A stretch of 16,354 nucleotides of DNA from Candidatus Omnitrophota bacterium (GCA_003485765.1 DNHS01000040.1:1-16354); one strand, 5' to 3'. Positions 1 through 7,345 are shown, numbered from the stretch's first letter. Notes: generated by a model from the sequence alone, not told the origin. Translations and numbers: made by a program.

Positions 1-93
1 ATTCTCTTCTAACCCTTCAAAGAAAGCATTTGTAACCTTGAGCGTGCTTGATTCTTCTCCTCTTGGCGTAGCAATAATATGCAAAATTTTCAT
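1..93 (-). CDS. Flavodoxin-fold NAD(P)H oxidoreductase, azoreductase/AcpD-like (N-terminal 31 residues only)
   Basis: The frame opens with ATG at 93 and runs off the left edge, giving 31 residues. It begins MKILHIIATPR, followed by GEESSTLK: a first beta strand and then a Ser/Thr-rich phosphate-binding loop, as in flavodoxin-fold FMN-dependent NADH:quinone/azo oxidoreductases. Family enzymes use FMN and NAD(P)H for two-electron reduction of quinones or azo compounds. AGAAAGGGAT lies just upstream and serves as ribosome binding site. The gene follows amrS on the same strand across a 64-nt gap holding a palindrome, so it is probably the next gene of the redox operon. With so little of the protein visible, the subfamily is uncertain; another NADPH-dependent FMN reductase is possible. 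Confidence 0.6.
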   Translation of the reverse strand, partial: MKILHIIATPRGEESSTLKVTNAFFEGLEEN

Positions 94-106
94 AATATCC
101 CTTTCT

Positions 107-149
107 AACAAGTTTACACTTTAGACAATGTCACAAGTGTAAAGTTGTT
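107..149. repeat. Long imperfect palindrome, copy A of a three-member family
   Basis: Two 21-nt arms (107-127 and 129-149) flank a single central A at 128. They match at 18 of 21 positions. Outer arms read AACAAGTTTACACTT and AAGTGTAAAGTTGTT; the core is GACAATGTC. It lies in the 64-nt gap between amrS and the partial oxidoreductase gene. The outer AACTTTACA/TGTAAAGTT sequence recurs at 4543-4585 and 11713-11749. Confidence 0.85.
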
Positions 150-157
150 TCGTTAAA

Positions 158-1162
158 TTAAAGTATACCGTCAATCACTGCCCTGCACTCAGGGCATTTG
201 GAATCTGCCACATTGTTTTGAACTACGTCAAAACCTATTCTCTTAATTAAAAGATGACTACAATTATAACAATAAGTATCATTCCCGTCCAATACATTCC
301 CCAGATATATATAGCGTAAACCTGCCCTCTCTCCTATGGTCTTGGCTTTTTTTAAAGTTTCTACTGGAGTAGGTAAAGATTCCAAATATTTATAATCAGG
401 ATGAAACCTGGATATATGCCAGGGGATCTCTTTTCCAACGCTTACTATAAACTCTGCAATGCCTTTCAATTCTTTTTCTGAATCATTCTGGCCTGGAATA
501 ATAAGCGTTGTAATCTCAACCCATACGCCCAGCTTTTTCATTGCCCTTATGGATTTTAATACAGGTTCTAAATGAGCTTTGCAGAATTTTTGATAAAACT
601 CTTCGCTAAATCCTTTCAGGTCCACATTTGCGCTATCCAGATATGGCTTGATTACTTCAAGGGCTTCTACGCTCATATAGCCATTTGTTACAAAATTATT
701 ATAGAGCCCATTTTTTTTTGCTAATTTTGCAACATCGTACGCATACTCAAAAAATATAGTCGGTTCTGTATAGGTATATGAAATACTTTTAGAGCCGGCT
801 AGTTTAGCATCTCTTACAATATCAGCCGGCTTTACCTCGCTTCCAGATATATTACTACCCCTTTTGGAAAGTTGCGATATTTCCCAGTTTTGGCAAAATG
901 AGCACTTGAAATTACAGCCAATTGCAGCTATTGAATAAGATGTTGTGCCTGGTAAAAAATGGTAAAGCGGTTTTTTCTCTATTGGGTCAACTTGCGTTGC
1001 AATAATATCCCCGTATACAAGGGTATATAATTTTCCATCTACATTCTGCCTTACTCCGCAAATCCCAAATTTACCAGGGAGAATCATGCAATGATGCGAA
1101 CAAAGGTAGCAATGCGCCTTGCCAGCATCAAGCCCTTCATAGAGCATTGCCTCTTTTATCAT
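158..1162 (-). CDS. amrS: AmmeMemoRadiSam system radical SAM enzyme AmrS
   Basis: A 334-residue radical SAM protein of the AmrS family (relatives of pyruvate-formate-lyase-activating enzymes). The [4Fe-4S]/SAM motif CNFKCSFC has Cys at 83, 87 and 90. An N-terminal cluster places Cys at 18, 21, 25 and 35, and a C-terminal CxxC pair (298/301 and 323/326) looks like a zinc ribbon; both are typical of the family, as is the length. In many genomes amrS accompanies genes for AMMECR1- and MEMO1-like proteins, but neither is in this window, and the substrate of the family is not settled to my knowledge. The ATG at 1162 overlaps the upstream TGA as ATGA, and no strong Shine-Dalgarno sequence is seen, so translational coupling is likely. 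Family assignment is secure; role is not. Confidence 0.9.
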   Translation of the reverse strand: MIKEAMLYEGLDAGKAHCYLCSHHCMILPGKFGICGVRQNVDGKLYTLVYGDIIATQVDPIEKKPLYHFLPGTTSYSIAAIGCNFKCSFCQNWEISQLSKRGSNISGSEVKPADIVRDAKLAGSKSISYTYTEPTIFFEYAYDVAKLAKKNGLYNNFVTNGYMSVEALEVIKPYLDSANVDLKGFSEEFYQKFCKAHLEPVLKSIRAMKKLGVWVEITTLIIPGQNDSEKELKGIAEFIVSVGKEIPWHISRFHPDYKYLESLPTPVETLKKAKTIGERAGLRYIYLGNVLDGNDTYCYNCSHLLIKRIGFDVVQNNVADSKCPECRAVIDGIL

Positions 1163-1581
1163 TTTGCAACTTTTATCTCTTTCTCTAATTTGCCGCTTAT
1201 ATTGCAGTATGCTTCCACTGATAATACATCCCCGGTCTTTGCATCAGGTATAAGGTAACTCACTGTCTGGCTGATAAGATTATCCTGCTGGCTTATAGCA
1301 TGACTTATGATTTTTTTCCCATTAAGGCCTACATCAACCTTATTGATAAAATGTTTCTTAACATCGCTTACTTTATGCGTAATAACCGCTTTTAGTGTCT
1401 TTGTATAGAAATCATAAGTTATTTTTATATCTGATGGCGGATGAGCTGATGCTGTAGAACTAAAGGAACTAAGCAGAAGACTGTTTGCAGCCAAGCTCCC
1501 AATGCCAAACGCGCAAAGTTTTACAAATTGCCTGCGGGATATTTCTTCTTTAGGCCATGATTCAAAAATAGATTCCTTCAT
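1159..1581 (-). CDS. Tat-exported protein with superoxide-reductase-like domain
   Basis: About 140 residues. Residues 15-21 (SRRQFVK) form a twin-arginine motif, followed by a hydrophobic stretch and an ASA-H cleavage site near 46/47, so export outside the cytoplasmic membrane is predicted. The mature part resembles the iron-binding domain of the cytosolic superoxide reductase encoded at 6260-6655. THKVSDVKKHF then a downstream NG pair resembles the HPNTTAHH...NG region, and AYCNISG resembles SYCNIHG. His69, His77 and Cys126 could match iron ligands, but the last His of CNIH is Ser129 here; His47 at the mature N-terminus may or may not stand in for a ligand. AGGAGG favours the second of two tandem ATGs (1581); the first (1584) forms ATGA with the preceding stop. 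It is probably a partner of the membrane protein at 1581-2312. Similarity is by eye. Confidence 0.75.
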   Translation of the reverse strand: MKESIFESWPKEEISRRQFVKLCAFGIGSLAANSLLLSSFSSTASAHPPSDIKITYDFYTKTLKAVITHKVSDVKKHFINKVDVGLNGKKIISHAISQQDNLISQTVSYLIPDAKTGDVLSVEAYCNISGKLEKEIKVAK

Positions 1582-2312
1582 CATCCCCTCCTCTTGTTTA
1601 ATAAAGGCGTTAATAAATTAAGGCATAATAGCGCCGCCAGTTCAGCCTCTTTAATGCCGATTAAATATAAAATAAAAATCAATACCCCTGCGCCTGAACC
1701 GAATATTATCTTGCCATAATATGCCAGAGGCGTTGTCATCGGCTCTACGAGCATTATAAAAATAAAAAAATAATTCAAGTAACCCAGTATGTTAAAGATT
1801 TGCGCATTCTGAATAACTGCCTGAACCCCGAATAAAATAAAAGAGGCTATAAGATAACTTGCCGCTATTTCCTGTTTTCTTATTTTGAATACAAAGTAAA
1901 TGCCGAAAGGGACAATGATATACCATAGATTCGCGCCTTTCCATTCTGTGGAAGCGCTTAAAAAAAAGGCAGCTATTAAAATCCCGAACCCTGCTGGATT
2001 AAATATATGCCTTGTTTTAAACTTAATAATATGCTTGGAGAGTATTGCAAATATAGAGGTTAGAGTTATTATCCACCACGCTTCGCCGCTTGATATTACA
2101 TACCCTATTATTAAGCCTGATACAATTGAACTTTCTGTTATAATGATTTTTTTTGACTTCAGATACATAATAATAGAATCTACGCCTATCGCAGCAATAA
2201 CACTGATACCAAGGCTTAATAAAAATAGCGCGTCTTTTCCAATAAAGGATAAATACAACGCAAATAATATTAGAAAAATGCTGAGCTGAACTTTGATTGA
2301 TTTTAGATTCAT
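1581..2312 (-). CDS. Short RnfD/NqrB-like integral membrane protein
   Basis: A 243-residue, very hydrophobic protein with roughly eight membrane segments. IFNPAGFG near the middle and the C-terminal VEPMTTPLAYYGKIIFG followed by GAGVL match the pattern of the RnfD/NqrB family (ATDPVTSP...GRWIFGALIGVL). RnfD and NqrB are membrane subunits of ion-translocating ferredoxin:NAD and NADH:quinone oxidoreductases and carry covalent FMN on Thr in an SGAT-type motif. No such motif is visible here, and the protein is shorter than the roughly 330-400 residues usual for the family. No other rnf or nqr gene is in the window. The start lies 3 nt after the upstream stop with no clear Shine-Dalgarno sequence; the stop overlaps the Tat gene start. 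Likely role: a membrane anchor or electron conduit for that exported protein (inference). Confidence 0.75.
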   Translation of the reverse strand: MNLKSIKVQLSIFLILFALYLSFIGKDALFLLSLGISVIAAIGVDSIIMYLKSKKIIITESSIVSGLIIGYVISSGEAWWIITLTSIFAILSKHIIKFKTRHIFNPAGFGILIAAFFLSASTEWKGANLWYIIVPFGIYFVFKIRKQEIAASYLIASFILFGVQAVIQNAQIFNILGYLNYFFIFIMLVEPMTTPLAYYGKIIFGSGAGVLIFILYLIGIKEAELAALLCLNLLTPLLNKRRG

Positions 2313-2315
2313 ATA

Positions 2316-3221
2316 TTATTTCAGGCGCGCAAGATATCTAAAAGCTCCTAACGCTGCTTTAGCTCCATCTCCAGCTGCTATTACAATCTGCTTTTCAGGG
2401 ACGCTTGTCACATCACCAGCTGCAAAGATCCCAGGGACATTGGTTTCATTTGCGCAATTTACCTTTATTTCGTTCTTCTCATTCTTATCCAGGCCTTTGG
2501 CAAACCATGAATTAGGCATAAGGCCTATTTCTATAAATATGCCTTTTACATCAAGAGTTTCTTTTCTGCCTTGAGTATCTATATTGATGCCTTTAACAAA
2601 TTTATCGCCTGTTATTGATTCCACCCTTGTATTATGCAAAATCGTAACCTTTGGGTTATTTCTTACCTTTTCCTGCATAATAGAATCGCCCATGAATACG
2701 TCTGTTATATTAATAAGATAGACTTTATTTGCAATATTCATCATCTGTATAGCTGCGTCTAATGCTGAATTTCCGCCGCCCACCACAGCAACATCCTTTT
2801 CAGCAAAAAGGGGCCCATCGCATGTAACGCAGTACGCAACGCCTTTATTCTTATACTCTTTTTCTCCAGGCACGCCTAACTCTTTTACCCTTTTGCCTGC
2901 TGCAACTATAACTGTCTTCGCCTCGTATGTTTCTTTGGTAGTTTTAACATGAATTATCTTATCCCTTTTCTCTAACTCTATAACTTCTTCGTTTTCCTTT
3001 AACTGAATCCCGTATTTCTGCATATGCTCCTGAAATTTCGCCACCAGATCCGGCCCTGTTATAAACTGATAACCCGGATAATTTTCCACATCAGAGCTCC
3101 ATGCCGCCTGCCCCCCTACATCCTTAGTAAGCATTATAAAATTTATTTTCTTACGCGCAGCATATACGCTGGCAGTTATGCCTGCAGGCCCTCCGCCTAT
3201 AATAATAAGATCCAGGATCAT
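2316..3221 (-). CDS. Thioredoxin-reductase-like FAD flavoprotein without the HRR NADPH motif
   Basis: About 301 residues. It shows an N-terminal FAD-binding GGGPAG (9-14), WSSDVENYPG as in the C-terminal half of AhpF, the redox-active disulfide CVTC (131/134), a second nucleotide-binding GGGNSA (148-153), and a C-terminal FAAGD. Such enzymes pass electrons from a reduced donor via FAD to a disulfide protein. Canonical TrxB carries an HRR sequence after the second Rossmann motif for the NADPH 2'-phosphate; here that stretch reads YLINITDVF, so NADH or another donor such as ferredoxin is possible. I use the ATG at 3221, which overlaps the upstream TGA as ATGA and sits 7 nt after AAAGG; the ATG at 3227 is too close to it. 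A canonical TrxB paralogue lies at 11758-12675. Confidence 0.85.
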   Translation of the reverse strand: MILDLIIIGGGPAGITASVYAARKKINFIMLTKDVGGQAAWSSDVENYPGYQFITGPDLVAKFQEHMQKYGIQLKENEEVIELEKRDKIIHVKTTKETYEAKTVIVAAGKRVKELGVPGEKEYKNKGVAYCVTCDGPLFAEKDVAVVGGGNSALDAAIQMMNIANKVYLINITDVFMGDSIMQEKVRNNPKVTILHNTRVESITGDKFVKGINIDTQGRKETLDVKGIFIEIGLMPNSWFAKGLDKNEKNEIKVNCANETNVPGIFAAGDVTSVPEKQIVIAAGDGAKAALGAFRYLARLK

Positions 3222-3688
3222 TTCCATGCCTTTCTTTTTATATGCGAAGGTATAAGGTCTATGACCTCATCAATATCTACTGCTATCAGATACGCAGGCC
3301 TTGGCAAAAGCGCCTCAGGATGCGCTGTATGGCCTTTTTCGCCCTGTAGATTCTTTAATAGGCGATGCGTAATCCTAGATGTGATTTTATCTTCCCATAA
3401 TCTCAATATGCGCTTATTGACTTTATTCTTAGGTATTATCTTTGCCTTTCCTTTAAGCGAATACCCAACGAACTTATGTTCATTTACTGCGGTTATACTT
3501 ATAAGCTGATTCTTTTTTAAATTTTTATATGTCTTGGCCATATAAAGGTCAAAAAGATAAACCCTTCCTGATTCATCTATTTCCACTATGCCCTTGCAGG
3601 AATTATGAGGGTATCCTTTTTCATCAATTGTGGATATTATGACGAAATGCTGTTTATGAAAAAATTGAATTATATCAAGCGCGATCAT
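3218..3688 (-). CDS. Pyridoxamine 5'-phosphate oxidase-like FMN-binding protein
   Basis: A 156-residue protein with the split-barrel pattern of PNPOx-like proteins: FVIISTIDEKGYPHNS near the N-terminus, then VYLFDLYMAKTYKNLKKN and ISITAV, as in small single-domain FMN- or heme-binding members. These bind flavin as homodimers and catalyse varied redox steps; true vitamin B6 synthesis is unlikely for this short form. The start overlaps the end of korB by 14 nt and AAAGGAA lies upstream inside korB, so the two are probably co-translated. Placement between korB and a flavoprotein reductase suggests a redox or flavin-reductase role; substrate unknown. Confidence 0.8.
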   Translation of the reverse strand: MIALDIIQFFHKQHFVIISTIDEKGYPHNSCKGIVEIDESGRVYLFDLYMAKTYKNLKKNQLISITAVNEHKFVGYSLKGKAKIIPKNKVNKRILRLWEDKITSRITHRLLKNLQGEKGHTAHPEALLPRPAYLIAVDIDEVIDLIPSHIKRKAWK

Positions 3689-4517
3689 TTAATAATTCCT
3701 TTATCTTTGCATCCGCGTCTATTTTCTTATCTTTAAACGCGCATTCAAACACAGGCCTTTCTTTTTTATAAAATACCCCCAACGCGATCTTGGAATCGTT
3801 ATTATAGTCCCACTCCCGAATTTTCGCTAAAGCCTTATTATATTCGGCCGGGTCGTGGCCTTCTAATTCATAAACCCTCTTATCATAATATTCGTACATG
3901 TTGTAATACGTAACGCATACCTGCAATACATCAACAAGAGAAAACCCTTTATGCATAATTGCTTCCTTAAAAATCTTCTTCAATAGCTCCATGCCATGAG
4001 AAGTCCCCCTGCTAATAAAGCTAGCGCCGCTTGAAAGCATAAGTTCAAGAGGATTAATAGGGTATTCTGTAGTGCCTTTTGGCGTAGAGCGGCCCTTGAA
4101 ACCTAAAGGCGATGTAGGCGTATACTGCCCTGTAGTAAGGCCGTAAACTCGGTTATTATGGATTATTATATTTATATCTACATTTCTTTTTGCTGCAAAT
4201 ATCAGATGTTCCAGCCCTTCTCCATAAGTATCGCCATCTCCTGCAAAACCTATAACCTTTAAATCAGGATTAGCAAGTTTTATTGCCTCGCACACAGGCA
4301 CAACTCTTCCGTGCAGCGAATAAAAACTGTTTACATTTATATAATCAGCTATCTTTGCGTGGCAGCCTATGCCGGAAACTATAACTATCTTTTCCTTGGG
4401 AAAACCTTCTTCGATCAATACGCCAAGCACTGCTTTTATGGAGTTTAAAATAGCAAAATTCCCGCATCCAGGGCACCACGTATTTTTCGCATATGTAGCT
4501 AAATTAACATTTCCCAT
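3675..4517 (-). CDS. korB: 2-oxoacid:ferredoxin oxidoreductase, beta subunit (KorB-like)
   Basis: About 280 residues. The beta subunit holds thiamine diphosphate and a [4Fe-4S] cluster and, with the alpha/gamma subunit at 4584-6224, decarboxylates a 2-oxoacid to its acyl-CoA while reducing ferredoxin. WCPGCGN near the N-terminus gives Cys15 and Cys18; Cys52 and Cys201 complete the four positions usual for the cluster. GDGDTYGEG (93-101) followed by NN (121-122) is the thiamine diphosphate/Mg motif. I choose the ATG at 4517, with GAAAGGG upstream; an in-frame TTG at 4544 would put the start inside a perfect palindrome. 2-Oxoglutarate is the best guess for substrate, but pyruvate or branched-chain/aromatic 2-oxoacids cannot be excluded by motif alone. 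Confidence 0.88.
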   Translation of the reverse strand: MGNVNLATYAKNTWCPGCGNFAILNSIKAVLGVLIEEGFPKEKIVIVSGIGCHAKIADYINVNSFYSLHGRVVPVCEAIKLANPDLKVIGFAGDGDTYGEGLEHLIFAAKRNVDINIIIHNNRVYGLTTGQYTPTSPLGFKGRSTPKGTTEYPINPLELMLSSGASFISRGTSHGMELLKKIFKEAIMHKGFSLVDVLQVCVTYYNMYEYYDKRVYELEGHDPAEYNKALAKIREWDYNNDSKIALGVFYKKERPVFECAFKDKKIDADAKIKELLNDRA

Positions 4518-4542
4518 CTTAAATTTTGCCCTTTCAAATCCC

Positions 4543-4585
4543 AAACAACTTTACATTTTGACAATGTCAAAATGTAAAGTTGTTT
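4543..4585. repeat. Perfect 43-nt palindrome, copy B of the family
   Basis: Two perfect 21-nt arms (4543-4563 and 4565-4585) flank a single A at 4564. The outer arm reads AAACAACTTTACATTTTGAC and the centre is TTGACAATGTCAA. It fills most of the 66-nt gap between korA and korB, and its right end covers two bases of the korA stop codon. In RNA it could form a hairpin of about 18-20 bp, which may alter the korA:korB expression ratio. No U-tract follows, so it is not a standard terminator. Confidence 0.95.
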
Positions 4586-6224
4586 AAAGTTTTTGCTCCA
4601 GTTCATCCAGAGAAAACGGCCTGCCGTCGTATTTTAATATTCTTTTATCTACATTTATCCCGTAAAATTTAACAAAATCTGCTAATTGCCCGGTTGCATT
4701 ATTCTCAACGCATATTATTTTCTTAACGCCTTTAAGGGCTTCTTTAAACTGTTTTAAAGGAAAAGGCGAAAATACAATCGGCTGGATAACCTTCAACCCA
4801 AGTTTTTCGCCTACCTCCACGCATGGGCCTTTATTGGACCCCCAGAACAAAATAGCTGTTGAGGCATCTTTCTTGCCGTAAACTTTTACAGTTTCGTATT
4901 GCTCCAATTCTTCTAAAAGATACTTAGACTTGCGCAGCCTTTTATCTTGCATTGTTATTGTTAAATTTTGATCCTCAGTGGTTACGCCGAATTCGTCATG
5001 TTCATAGCTATTAACTTTTATAATAGCCTCTTTGTCAGAAGGGAATACTAAAGGAGAAATTCCGTTTTCTGTATTCTGATATCTTTTGTATTCGCCGACC
5101 CTGCCCCATAATAAAGGCTCCTGATATTTTATCTCCCTTATCAAGTCCTCATCAAAACTATAGGCCCCTTCGTTAAGAGTCTTGTCACATAAAATAATTG
5201 CTGGTACTTGATATTTCCATGCCAGATTCATAGACATAGCTGACCAGTAATAAGCCTCTTCCGCGTCTCCGGGCGCTGCTATGAAACGCGTAAACTCTCC
5301 GTGGCCTGCGCTTAACGCAAAGTTTAATTCTGACTGGCACGTGTAAGTAGGAAGGCCTGTGCTCGGGCCTGGCCTTTGGCCAAGCAAGATTACTACTGGT
5401 AATTCTGCCATAGCGCTAAAACTCAAGCCTTCTGTCATCAGACAAAAACCTCCTCCAGACGTGCCTACAGCGACTCTATCTCCTGCGTATGAAAAACCAA
5501 GAGCCATAAGCATCACGCCTATTTCATTTTCAGGATGAATCACTTTTAAAGAAAAATCTTCTGCGATACCTGCTAAATAATGCAATATCCCAGAGCTTGG
5601 CGTCATTGGATACGAAATATAGGCCTTAAGCCCCCCCTTAATAAGGCCAAGACTTATTGCTTCGCTGCCCGTAACTACAGGCAAAATCTTATGCTTTAAT
5701 TTTTCTACCTTAGTAAATTCTTTTGCATCATCAAACCCTCGAAATGCCGTCTTTAGATTAAGCTCTATTTCTTTTGATATATCCTTTCTAAAAACCTTTT
5801 CCAGTGTATCTTTTTCTATTCCAATCGCTTTACACATTGCGCCTATAATACAAGAATTGCGCATCAAATCAAGCGCTTCTAACTCTTTTATTATCGCGCC
5901 TATAGGAATTCCTATGCCTCTATCTGATTTGACTGACGTTGAATCATAGATAACAAGGGATTTATCGTTTACTCTAGATTTATGCAAATCAATACTATCC
6001 TGATTTAATGCAAGAAGTATATCTATCGTGTTTAGGTGGGTGGCTATTTTATCCGGAGAGCATCTTACAATAGAAAATGTGTGACCACCTCTTATCACGG
6101 AAGGATAGTCTCTGTAAATATAAATACGATATCCAAGCTGGCTGAGGATATGCCCGATAACAGAGCTTGATTTATCAATCCCGTCCCCGGCCTTTCCTGC
6201 AATAAGAATTGAAAAATTATTCAT
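4584..6224 (-). CDS. korA: 2-oxoacid:ferredoxin oxidoreductase, fused gamma-alpha subunit (KorA-like)
   Basis: A 546-residue fusion. Residues 1 to about 175 are the gamma domain (AGKAGDGIDKS, then RDYPSVIRGGH). From about 183 it is the pyrimidine-binding alpha domain, with YPMTPSS (205-211), then HPENEIG and GTSGGGFCLMTEGLSF. With the beta subunit it forms the 2-oxoacid decarboxylase that feeds electrons to ferredoxin. This fused gamma-alpha layout is common in 2-oxoglutarate/2-oxoacid synthases of anaerobes. It starts 35 nt after the superoxide reductase stop with no convincing promoter between, so it is probably co-transcribed with the tpx-rubredoxin-sor genes. Confidence 0.88.
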   Translation of the reverse strand: MNNFSILIAGKAGDGIDKSSSVIGHILSQLGYRIYIYRDYPSVIRGGHTFSIVRCSPDKIATHLNTIDILLALNQDSIDLHKSRVNDKSLVIYDSTSVKSDRGIGIPIGAIIKELEALDLMRNSCIIGAMCKAIGIEKDTLEKVFRKDISKEIELNLKTAFRGFDDAKEFTKVEKLKHKILPVVTGSEAISLGLIKGGLKAYISYPMTPSSGILHYLAGIAEDFSLKVIHPENEIGVMLMALGFSYAGDRVAVGTSGGGFCLMTEGLSFSAMAELPVVILLGQRPGPSTGLPTYTCQSELNFALSAGHGEFTRFIAAPGDAEEAYYWSAMSMNLAWKYQVPAIILCDKTLNEGAYSFDEDLIREIKYQEPLLWGRVGEYKRYQNTENGISPLVFPSDKEAIIKVNSYEHDEFGVTTEDQNLTITMQDKRLRKSKYLLEELEQYETVKVYGKKDASTAILFWGSNKGPCVEVGEKLGLKVIQPIVFSPFPLKQFKEALKGVKKIICVENNATGQLADFVKFYGINVDKRILKYDGRPFSLDELEQKL

Positions 6225-6259
6225 GGGTATTATTAACTTCCGAAGTCAGCTAGGTTTTC

Positions 6260-6655
6260 TTATTCTATCACTATCTCTTTGGAATTCTGCCACAAACCGT
6301 GTATATTACAATAAGAGGAAGCTAAAATCACGCCTGATTTTTCTGTTTTAAATTTTAGGTTTACTTCAGGGGCTGTATAGATAGTGCTTGTGTCTGCGCC
6401 TTGGCCTGATTCTCCGTGCGACGTAAATTCAAATTTTCCTATCTGGCATGGAAATTTCTCCCCATTTGGAAGAAAATAAACCTCTATCCAGCGTATATGA
6501 TGGGCTGTGGTATTAGGATGAGCTATTTCTTTACCAACGCTTACTTTAACACTAACTGTTTCGCCTTTTTTTACTTTCTCCTGCGCCTCGATAACAGGCG
6601 CATGTTTTTCCTTTTTCCAATCAGCGCTTTGAATCAAATCCTTTAATTCCGCCAT
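6260..6655 (-). CDS. sor: Superoxide reductase, one-iron class II (neelaredoxin type)
   Basis: A 131-residue protein that reduces superoxide to hydrogen peroxide at a square-pyramidal Fe(His)4Cys site in the cytoplasm of anaerobes. All expected ligands are present: EKHAP with Glu16 and His18, HPNTTAHH with His46 and His52, and CNIHG with Cys116 and His119. The spacing matches that known for one-iron enzymes, and there is no N-terminal desulforedoxin domain. AGGAGG is placed well before the ATG at 6655. The rubredoxin gene, encoding the usual electron donor, ends 15 nt upstream, and a thiol peroxidase able to remove the peroxide product comes before that. Confidence 0.93.
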   Translation of the reverse strand: MAELKDLIQSADWKKEKHAPVIEAQEKVKKGETVSVKVSVGKEIAHPNTTAHHIRWIEVYFLPNGEKFPCQIGKFEFTSHGESGQGADTSTIYTAPEVNLKFKTEKSGVILASSYCNIHGLWQNSKEIVIE

Positions 6656-6670
6656 AAGAGCCTCCTGATA

Positions 6671-6808
6671 TTATAGTACTTCAAATTGATCCTTTCCTAC
6701 CCCGCACTCAGGGCAGGTCCAATCATCCGGTAAATCTTCAAAAGCAATATTATTATTTTCTACAGGGTCATAGATATACCCACAGACCAGACATTTATAC
6801 TTTTTCAT
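6671..6808 (-). CDS. Rubredoxin (45 aa)
   Basis: A short complete frame from ATG at 6808 to TAA at 6671. It reads MKKYKCLVCGYIYDP at the start and ends with DWTCPECGVGKDQFEVL, so both CxxC(G) iron-binding knuckles are present (Cys6, Cys9, Cys32, Cys35), as is the acidic stretch DLPDDW. The length is slightly below the usual 52-54 residues because the middle loop is short. GGGAG lies 6 nt before the ATG and the gene starts 3 nt after the tpx stop. Rubredoxin carries one electron on a single Fe(Cys)4 and is the standard donor to superoxide reductase, encoded next. Confidence 0.95.
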   Translation of the reverse strand: MKKYKCLVCGYIYDPVENNNIAFEDLPDDWTCPECGVGKDQFEVL

Positions 6809-6811
6809 TTT

Positions 6812-7330
6812 TCACTCCCTTATAATATTTCCTAATGATGAGAGCGCTGTTTCGTAATCAGGGTGAGAAGATAATTCAGGCACAATCTGCATATATTTAA
6901 TAATATCATTCTTGTCGAGTATAAATATCGCCCTGGCTAAAAGTCTCAACTCCTTTATTAGTACGCCGAATTTCTGCCCAAAATCAGCATCTCTGTGATC
7001 TGAAAGAGTCTTTACTATCTTTATATCGTTTGCCTGGCAAAATCTTTTCTGGGCAAAAGGCAGGTCCATCGAGATAAAGATGATCACTAAGTCTTTTGAA
7101 AGCTTTGACGATTCATCATTGAAACGCTTTATCTCAAGATCGCATACAGGAGTATCTAGAGATGGGACAGAGGCGATCAATTTTATTTTATTTTTAAAAC
7201 TTGATAGCAGCACCTCTTCCATATTAGTATTCAAGGCTCTAAAATCTTGCGCCTTTTGGCCTAGCTTTGCTTCCTCTCCTAATAAAGTTACTGGATTGCC
7301 TTTTACTTTCACGACATTCTCTCGTTCCAT
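6812..7330 (-). CDS. tpx: Thiol peroxidase Tpx (atypical 2-Cys peroxiredoxin)
   Basis: 172 residues, close to the family's usual 167. The peroxidatic site SLDTPVCD gives Thr60 and Cys63, and Cys98 in RFCQ is at the resolving position, the pair typical of Tpx. RAIFILD provides the conserved Arg region. The enzyme reduces hydrogen peroxide and alkyl peroxides with thioredoxin-type donors. I choose the ATG at 7330 because AAAGGAGGGG lies directly upstream; an upstream in-frame ATG at 7384 would place translation through the promoter and operator. It is the first gene of the tpx-rubredoxin-sor operon. Confidence 0.93.
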   Translation of the reverse strand: MERENVVKVKGNPVTLLGEEAKLGQKAQDFRALNTNMEEVLLSSFKNKIKLIASVPSLDTPVCDLEIKRFNDESSKLSKDLVIIFISMDLPFAQKRFCQANDIKIVKTLSDHRDADFGQKFGVLIKELRLLARAIFILDKNDIIKYMQIVPELSSHPDYETALSSLGNIIRE

Positions 7331-7345
7331 ATCCCCTCCTTTAAT

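Noticed and set aside
1900..2289. Open frame on the plus strand opposite the RnfD-like gene
   Set aside because: It is antisense to a clear membrane-protein gene, has no recognisable family features and no ribosome binding site; the same applies to the other plus-strand frames, for example 3024-3509 and 14099-14647.
4518..4544. korB start at the TTG at 4544
   Set aside because: It lies inside the palindrome and lacks a good ribosome binding site; the ATG at 4517 fits the usual KorB N-terminus.
4543..4585. Intrinsic terminator separating korA from korB
   Set aside because: The hairpin is not followed by a T-tract on either strand, and korA and korB encode subunits of one enzyme.
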